From: Physcomitrium patens
Lineage: Eukaryota > Streptophyta > Bryopsida > Funariales > Funariaceae
Direction of reading: 5' to 3'
Assembly (NCBI RefSeq): GCF_000002425.4
Contig: NC_037266.1
Location: 8,845,818-8,909,817 of the forward strand
DNA: 64,000 nucleotides
Part shown: positions 59,202 to 64,000 of the stretch, in pieces
Position numbering within the stretch: the stretch's first letter is position 1
How the letters are laid out: every line of letters begins with the position of its first letter
Translations under genes and position numbers: made by a program
Notes under the pieces: generated by a model
What the model saw: the letters and a program-made list of their open reading frames with translations, nothing else
Database searches by the model: none
Told to the model about the DNA's origin: nothing

Positions 59202-62200
59202 ATGCGGCTGGAACCTTATACAATTCCTAATGAAGGTCCTATCCTCTCCTCAGAACCCTCTCCTTGTTTTATAATAGACTTATATTTAGGACCTAAGAAT
59301 TACAAAGCCTCTGTTTTATTAGATTCGGGAGCCTCAGCATGTTTTTTAGATGAACAATTTGTTAAAAGTCGTAAAATACCCTTTGTACAAAAACCTAAAC
59401 CAGTACATGTAGAAGTCATAGATGGTCGTCCCTTGTCTTCTGGAGATGTCACTCATGAAACTCATCCTATAAAAGTAACAATAGACGGTCATGATAGCTA
59501 CATAGCTTTTAACATAATTAAATCTCCGTCCAATCCAGTTATTTTAGATTTATCCTGGCTAGAAAAATATAACCCTCGAATAGATTGGAATTCACGTAAA
59601 CTTGACTTTTCCAAAAGTGATATTAATAGTTCTACGAACCAAGTAAAAAATTATAAGTCTAGTACAGTAAAACTCGCACTGATAGGTGCAAAAGCATTTA
59701 TACACGCAGCAAAAGAAGGATCAACTTTTGCTATTTATGATGCACCTATTTCTGAAAACGTAAAGACTTCAAGTGGCATTCCAAGTCAATATCAGGAGTA
59801 TCAAGACAATTTTGAGAAAAAGAATGCAGATATTCTTCCTGAGCATCGTCGATATGATTGTTCAATCGACCTCAAGGAAGGAACTCAGCCACCATTTGGA
59901 CCAATTTACAGTTTATCGCAAGATGAGATGGCTGAACTCAAGACATATATTAACGAGAATTTAGCGAAGAATTTCATACGCCATTCAAAATCTCCAGCAG
60001 GAGCTCCAATTCTATTCGTAAAGAAAAAAGATGGATCTTTACGAATGTGTGTTGATTATCGAGGACTCAACAAGATCACAATCAAGAACAGGTATCCATT
60101 ACCTTTGATATCAGGACTCCTTGACCAGTTAAATCAAGCTAAGATCTATACAAAAATAGATCTAAGAGGAGCATATAATCTAGTACGGATCAAAGAAGGA
60201 GATGAATGGAAGACTGCGTTTCGAACCAGGTATGGACATTTCGAATATAATGTCATGCCCTTTGGACTCACGAATGCACCAGCTGCTTTTCAACATCTCA
60301 TGAATGATATATTTCGTGAATTCTTAGACAATTTTATCGTCTGCTATCTAGACGATATCCTGATCTATTCCAAGAACGTCGAAGAACATGAAATACATGT
60401 TCGTCAAGTATTACAAAAACTTAGAGATGCAGGATTGTACGCCAAGATGGAAAAGTGTGTATTTCACACTACTCAAGTTGACTTTTTAGGATACATCATT
60501 TCAAATGATGGTCTCATGATGGATTCTAAGAAAGTCCAAACAATCGTGGATTGGAAGACTCCAAGGACGGTAAGAGATGTCCAATGTTTCTTGAGATTTG
60601 CCAATTACTATCGGATCTTCATCAAAGATTTCTCACGAGTTGCAGCTCCACTTACACGCTTGACTAGTAGAGATAAATTCCAATGGAATCAAGAAGCGGA
60701 AGCAGCATTTGAAGCCTTGAAGACATCGATTGTCTCTGCACCAGTCTTATATCGTGTTGACTTCTCCAAGGCATTTTTTATGGAAACAGATGCATCAGAT
60801 TTTGCCTTGGGTGCAGTTTTATCACAAATGGGAACAGATGACAAACTTCATCCAATAGCTTTTCATTCAAGAAAATTCTCAACAGCCGAGATCAATTATG
60901 AGATCCACGATAAAGAACTTCTTGCGATCATGGATTCCTTTCAAGAATGGCGTCATTATCTAGAAGGCGCTTCTAGTCCAGTCACTGTGTATACAGATCA
61001 CAAGAACCTCGAGTATTTCATGTCAGCACGCGTGTTGAATCGTCGTCAAGCTCGTTGGAGTATGTCTTTGTCAAGATTCGAGTTCATTATCACTTATCGG
61101 CCAGAAAAACAACAAGGTTTATCCGATGCCCTATCTAGACGTTCTTATTTTGCACCAAAAGAAGGAGATGCAGCTTTTGAGCAACAAAGAACGGTCCTCT
61201 TGAAACCGGAGCAATTTCATCTCCGAGCAATGAAATCAACATTGACTGTTGATTCAACTTTTCTCAAGCAAATCCAGTCCAGTATGTCCTCAGACCCTCT
61301 TGTTTATGATATCGAGAATAATTCTTCCAAGTCTCATGATCCTTCTAAGTTTGAGTTCAAGAATAATCTATTATATTTTGAAGGACGCCTATATGTTCCA
61401 GAAGAAAAAGCACGTTTGCGTGTTCTTCAAGCACGTCATGACTTTCCAGCAGCAGGGCACTTTGGATATAATAAGACTTTGGAACTCATATCAAGAGATT
61501 TTTGGTGGCCACAAATGTGGAAGTCAGTCAAAGACTTTGTACAATCATGTGATATTTGTTCAAGATCAAAAATTCCTCGACATCGACCTTACGGACTTCT
61601 TCAGCCATTACCTATACCAGAACAACCATGGTCTTCTGTTTCTATGGATTTCATCACAGATCTTCCAAACTCAAGATCTTATGATTCTATATTTGTGATA
61701 GTAGATCGTTTCACCAAGATGGCACATTTTATGCCATGTACAAAATCTATCACAGGTGAAGAAACAGCTAAGCTTTTCATTGATAATATCTATCGCTATC
61801 ATGGATTACCTAAAGATATCATATCGGATAGGGGAACTCAATTTGTGTCGAGATTCTGGAGGACTCTTTTCAAGATTTTAAAAGTGGACATAAAGCTATC
61901 TTCAGCTTTCCATCCTCAAACTGATGGACAAACAGAGCGCGTAAACCAAGTCTTGGAACAGTATTTAAGGTGTACCATCAACTACCAACAAGATGATTGG
62001 ACAAACCTTCTGCCATTGGCAGAGTTTGCTTATAATAATACGGTACATTCCTCCACGCAACAAACACCTTTCTTTGCCAATTATGGCTATCATCCACGAC
62101 TTGATACTTTTGATTTTTCAAAAGTTGATAATCCTGCAGCAGAAGATATGGCAAATCGGTTGTCAGAGTTACATGCAATAATGAAGGCGCAGTTGAAGAA

Positions 62201-62690
62201 AGCTCAAGAACGACAAAAGATAAATGCAGATGTATATCGTAAAGAGCAACCACAACTTAACGTGGGTGATAAGGTACGGCTACTTTGTCGCAATATCAAG
62301 ACCACTCGACCTTGTGACAAATTGGACTATCGTAGGCTTGGCCCCTTTTTTGTTTCTGAACAGATCAACCCAGTTGCATATCGGTTACATCTACCGGAGT
62401 CAATGAAGATCCATCCTGTATTCCACGTGTCTCTTCTTGAACCATATAAGACAGTGGATATAGAAGGAAGAAGACAAATGCCACCGCCTCCTATAGAAGT
62501 AGATAATAATGAAGAATTTGAGGTGGAAGAGATATTAGACTCAAGGCGGTGCCGAAATAAGCTGGAATATCTTGTTCATTGGTGCGGATATGATATTAGT
62601 GAGCGCACATGGGAGCCATCCAGGAATCTAGCAAATGCATCAGCTAAAGTCAAAGTTTTTCATCAACGACATCCATCAAAACCAAGATGA
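59202..62690 (+). CDS. pol: pol polyprotein of chromovirus E, 1162 aa, open
   Basis: This polyprotein encodes the enzymes of LTR-retrotransposon replication. Aspartic protease: DSGA at residues 41-44. RT: about 250-430, with [15 protein letters not shown] and YLDD at 382-385. RNase H: about 500-640, with TDHKNLEYF near 594. Integrase zinc finger: from about 745 (HDFPAAGHFGYNKTLEL ... CDICSRSK). Integrase core: from about 812 (MDFITDL, SDRGTQF, HPQTDGQTERVNQVLE). Chromodomain: about 1104-1162 (EFEVEEILDSRRCRNKLEYLVHW ... RTWEPSRNL). Length is normal for a plant chromovirus pol. It begins five bases after the gag stop, in the -1 frame, and the pol frame is open upstream into gag, so frameshifting is possible. 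It looks whole as an ORF; activity cannot be judged. Confidence 0.95.
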   Translation: MRLEPYTIPNEGPILSSEPSPCFIIDLYLGPKNYKASVLLDSGASACFLDEQFVKSRKIPFVQKPKPVHVEVIDGRPLSSGDVTHETHPIKVTIDGHDSYIAFNIIKSPSNPVILDLSWLEKYNPRIDWNSRKLDFSKSDINSSTNQVKNYKSSTVKLALIGAKAFIHAAKEGSTFAIYDAPISENVKTSSGIPSQYQEYQDNFEKKNADILPEHRRYDCSIDLKEGTQPPFGPIYSLSQDEMAELKTYINENLAKNFIRHSKSPAGAPILFVKKKDGSLRMCVDYRGLNKITIKNRYPLPLISGLLDQLNQAKIYTKIDLRGAYNLVRIKEGDEWKTAFRTRYGHFEYNVMPFGLTNAPAAFQHLMNDIFREFLDNFIVCYLDDILIYSKNVEEHEIHVRQVLQKLRDAGLYAKMEKCVFHTTQVDFLGYIISNDGLMMDSKKVQTIVDWKTPRTVRDVQCFLRFANYYRIFIKDFSRVAAPLTRLTSRDKFQWNQEAEAAFEALKTSIVSAPVLYRVDFSKAFFMETDASDFALGAVLSQMGTDDKLHPIAFHSRKFSTAEINYEIHDKELLAIMDSFQEWRHYLEGASSPVTVYTDHKNLEYFMSARVLNRRQARWSMSLSRFEFIITYRPEKQQGLSDALSRRSYFAPKEGDAAFEQQRTVLLKPEQFHLRAMKSTLTVDSTFLKQIQSSMSSDPLVYDIENNSSKSHDPSKFEFKNNLLYFEGRLYVPEEKARLRVLQARHDFPAAGHFGYNKTLELISRDFWWPQMWKSVKDFVQSCDICSRSKIPRHRPYGLLQPLPIPEQPWSSVSMDFITDLPNSRSYDSIFVIVDRFTKMAHFMPCTKSITGEETAKLFIDNIYRYHGLPKDIISDRGTQFVSRFWRTLFKILKVDIKLSSAFHPQTDGQTERVNQVLEQYLRCTINYQQDDWTNLLPLAEFAYNNTVHSSTQQTPFFANYGYHPRLDTFDFSKVDNPAAEDMANRLSELHAIMKAQLKKAQERQKINADVYRKEQPQLNVGDKVRLLCRNIKTTRPCDKLDYRRLGPFFVSEQINPVAYRLHLPESMKIHPVFHVSLLEPYKTVDIEGRRQMPPPPIEVDNNEEFEVEEILDSRRCRNKLEYLVHWCGYDISERTWEPSRNLANASAKVKVFHQRHPSKPR

Positions 62691-62785
62691 AAACCTCTCT
62701 TATAAAAGAGACAAGATTGAGGCAAGATAACATTCAATTTCCTATCCTTGTTTGTAACTTCTTTGCATTTTGTGACGCTAATTAG

Positions 62786-63208
62786 ATGGAGAGCCAACAA
62801 CCAGTGGATTCAACTCAAGAACCTTCGTTTGCTGACTTACCGGATGAGACATTGCGATTGTCACAACCTTCAAGACGACGCAACCGAGATGAAGACCCTC
62901 AAGAATGACATGTTCTTCCTCGAATAGATGGTGAGATACAACGCGTTTGGTATCACGACCTTGGAAGAGATTCTCGATGTTTGGTGATATTATTGGAGAT
63001 AGGAACGACTCCTGATGGTGTTTCAAATGTATTATTTGAAGGAAGTTATGAAGGCCTCAACAGTGATCAAATAACAGGGTGGTCTTCTCGCCCTGGAATG
63101 GGACACTATCGATGGCTAAGAGGACCCATCAACTATCTTCGAAGAGAACAAAGATCAGAATATGTAGCAAATACAATTCGCCGCATATTAGATTTTCTCA
63201 ATATATAA
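62786..63208 (+). pseudogene. Accessory ORF region of E (broken about once)
   Basis: 423 bp, starting MESQQPVDSTQEPSFADL 95 bp after pol and ending ILDFLNI. It is the same unrecognised family as the open ORF at 7884-8306. The C-terminal 75 codons (62981-63208) are open. Confidence 0.75.
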
Positions 63209-63235
63209 TCACCGCTCCTCGTGGAACTCGTCCCT

Positions 63236-63249
63236 AGAAGGGGGGGTAA
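63236..63249 (+). promoter_or_regulatory. Polypurine tract of E
   Basis: AGAAGGGGGGGTAA directly precedes the TGTCAC of the 3' LTR. Confidence 0.8.
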
Positions 63250-63789
63250 TGTCACGGACATACATATAATTACCTATATGAATAGATAAAAGTATGTAAA
63301 AGTAGATAAAAGTAGGTTAATTGTGTAATATCTTCTAGAGAAGCTTCTTAGAAGCTTCATAGACGCTGCTTTGACTTTATAGGAGTCTATAGTTGACTTT
63401 TAGGTTAAAAACTTGGTCAACAAGTTAGCCATGTGCCACACATGTTGAAAGCTTAAAGAACAAGCTAACTACGTGGTCCATCCATAGAAAACTTGCCTTG
63501 CAAGCAAAGGCATGTGGCCTAGAAAGTCAATATATATTGGAGGTCTTATAGAACATCGCCACGTGGCTTCTAGTTAGATAGTATATATAGAGGCAAGAGT
63601 GAAGCCCTCTTCACTCTTGTCAACTCCTTTCTTGCTTCTAGTCCAGGTTCAAGAGTCTTTAGTTTCTTGTCTTGCGGCAATAGCCATTCCAGTTTCCTTT
63701 TAATATACCTACTTGTTTATATTTTGACTTATTATATCGAGATAGCCTTTTGGTGTATATTTTTCCTCATCGAGTCTTTGTCCTTGACA
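63250..63789 (+). repeat. 3' LTR of E
   Basis: 540 bp, nearly identical to 57440-57979 and followed by the right copy of ATAGT. Confidence 0.95.
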
Positions 63790-64000
63790 ATAGTATGCTA
63801 TTTCTTTTAGCAAATTATTCATCTAAGTAACATGCTGAGGCTCCTAAATCTAATAAGGCAGAGGCTTTATAATGTTTAGGTCTTAAAATAATATTTATCG
63901 TAAAAAAAGGAGAGGGTTTTGAGGAAAAAATAGGACCTTCACTAGATGTTGTACAAAGTTCCAGCCGCACGGTCCCTATTGTAGCTGGACAAATTTGTTT
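63790..64000 (-). pseudogene. pol: Start of pol (protease) of element G, continuing beyond the window
   Basis: On the minus strand this reads the N-terminal end of pol and the protease around the active site (the counterpart of DSGASACFLDE). It continues directly from 57434 after removal of E and its target duplication. The end of gag starts near 63,985. Gag and the 5' LTR of G are outside the window. Confidence 0.85.

Larger units (their letters stand above)
57440..63789 (+). mobile_element. Chromovirus E (Ty3/gypsy), full-length, youngest-looking coding region, inserted in G
   Basis: LTRs are 540 bp, at 57440-57979 and 63250-63789, with the target duplication ATAGT (57435-57439 and 63790-63794). 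The LTRs differ at about nine sites (1.7%), roughly 0.8 million years at an assumed 1e-8 per site per year. Pol is whole; gag and the accessory ORF are each broken about once. It lies in opposite orientation to its host G, inside the protease region of G. Confidence 0.96.

Noticed and set aside
1-64000. CRISPR arrays, bacterial operons, ribosome-binding sites
   Set aside because: The repeats present are microsatellites, LTRs and a MITE. Introns and plant retroelements show that this is eukaryotic nuclear DNA.

Overview
The window is nuclear DNA of a land plant. The evidence is two intron-bearing plant host genes (an AMT2-type ammonium transporter and a CGLD27/DUF1230 chloroplast protein), plant-type Ty3/gypsy elements, and very AT-rich intergenic DNA with many TA microsatellites. 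A bryophyte or fern-grade plant fits the retroelement style, but the sequence alone does not settle this.

Layout. 1-12,620 (+): an old non-chromovirus Ty3/gypsy element (A') whose pol is split by a 1.6 kb solo LTR (A). That LTR is itself split by a chromovirus (C, 2517-8908, target duplication GATTA). A' carries an extra ORF after pol. 12,620-15,868 (-): the LTR-gag end of a relative of A (element B). 15,880-16,420: old chromovirus LTR scraps. 16.5-23.4 kb: AT-rich, gene-free DNA. 23.4-36.3 kb: a gene island with AMT2 (24,775-26,576, minus, apparently a recent pseudogene), a copia-like LTR, a 197-bp MITE, and an intact seven-exon CGLD27 gene (32,056-35,016, minus). 36.3-39.8 kb: AT-rich DNA with one LTR relic. 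39.8-64.0 kb: a nest of one chromovirus family. F (39,802-46,154, CTTAG) stands alone. G (46,699 to beyond 64,000) is split by H (49,342-55,681, GTAAG) and by E (57,440-63,789, ATAGT).

The chromovirus family (C, E, F, G, H) has LTRs of about 540-560 bp, gag (about 335 aa), pol (about 1160 aa: protease, RT, RNase H, integrase, chromodomain) and an unrecognised accessory ORF of exactly 423 bp between pol and the 3' LTR in every copy. E has an uninterrupted pol and LTRs that differ at only about nine sites, so the family was active recently.

The most interesting signal is in the LTR leader of this family. An 11-nt stretch starting 2 nt after the 5' LTR (TTGACAAGAGT) is complementary to ACTCTTGTCAA, which begins 31 nt downstream of the LTR TATA box, where the RNA should start. 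This is the arrangement of Tf1-type self-primed reverse transcription. The only tRNA-Met-like primer site is displaced and lacks the part that would pair with the tRNA 3' end.
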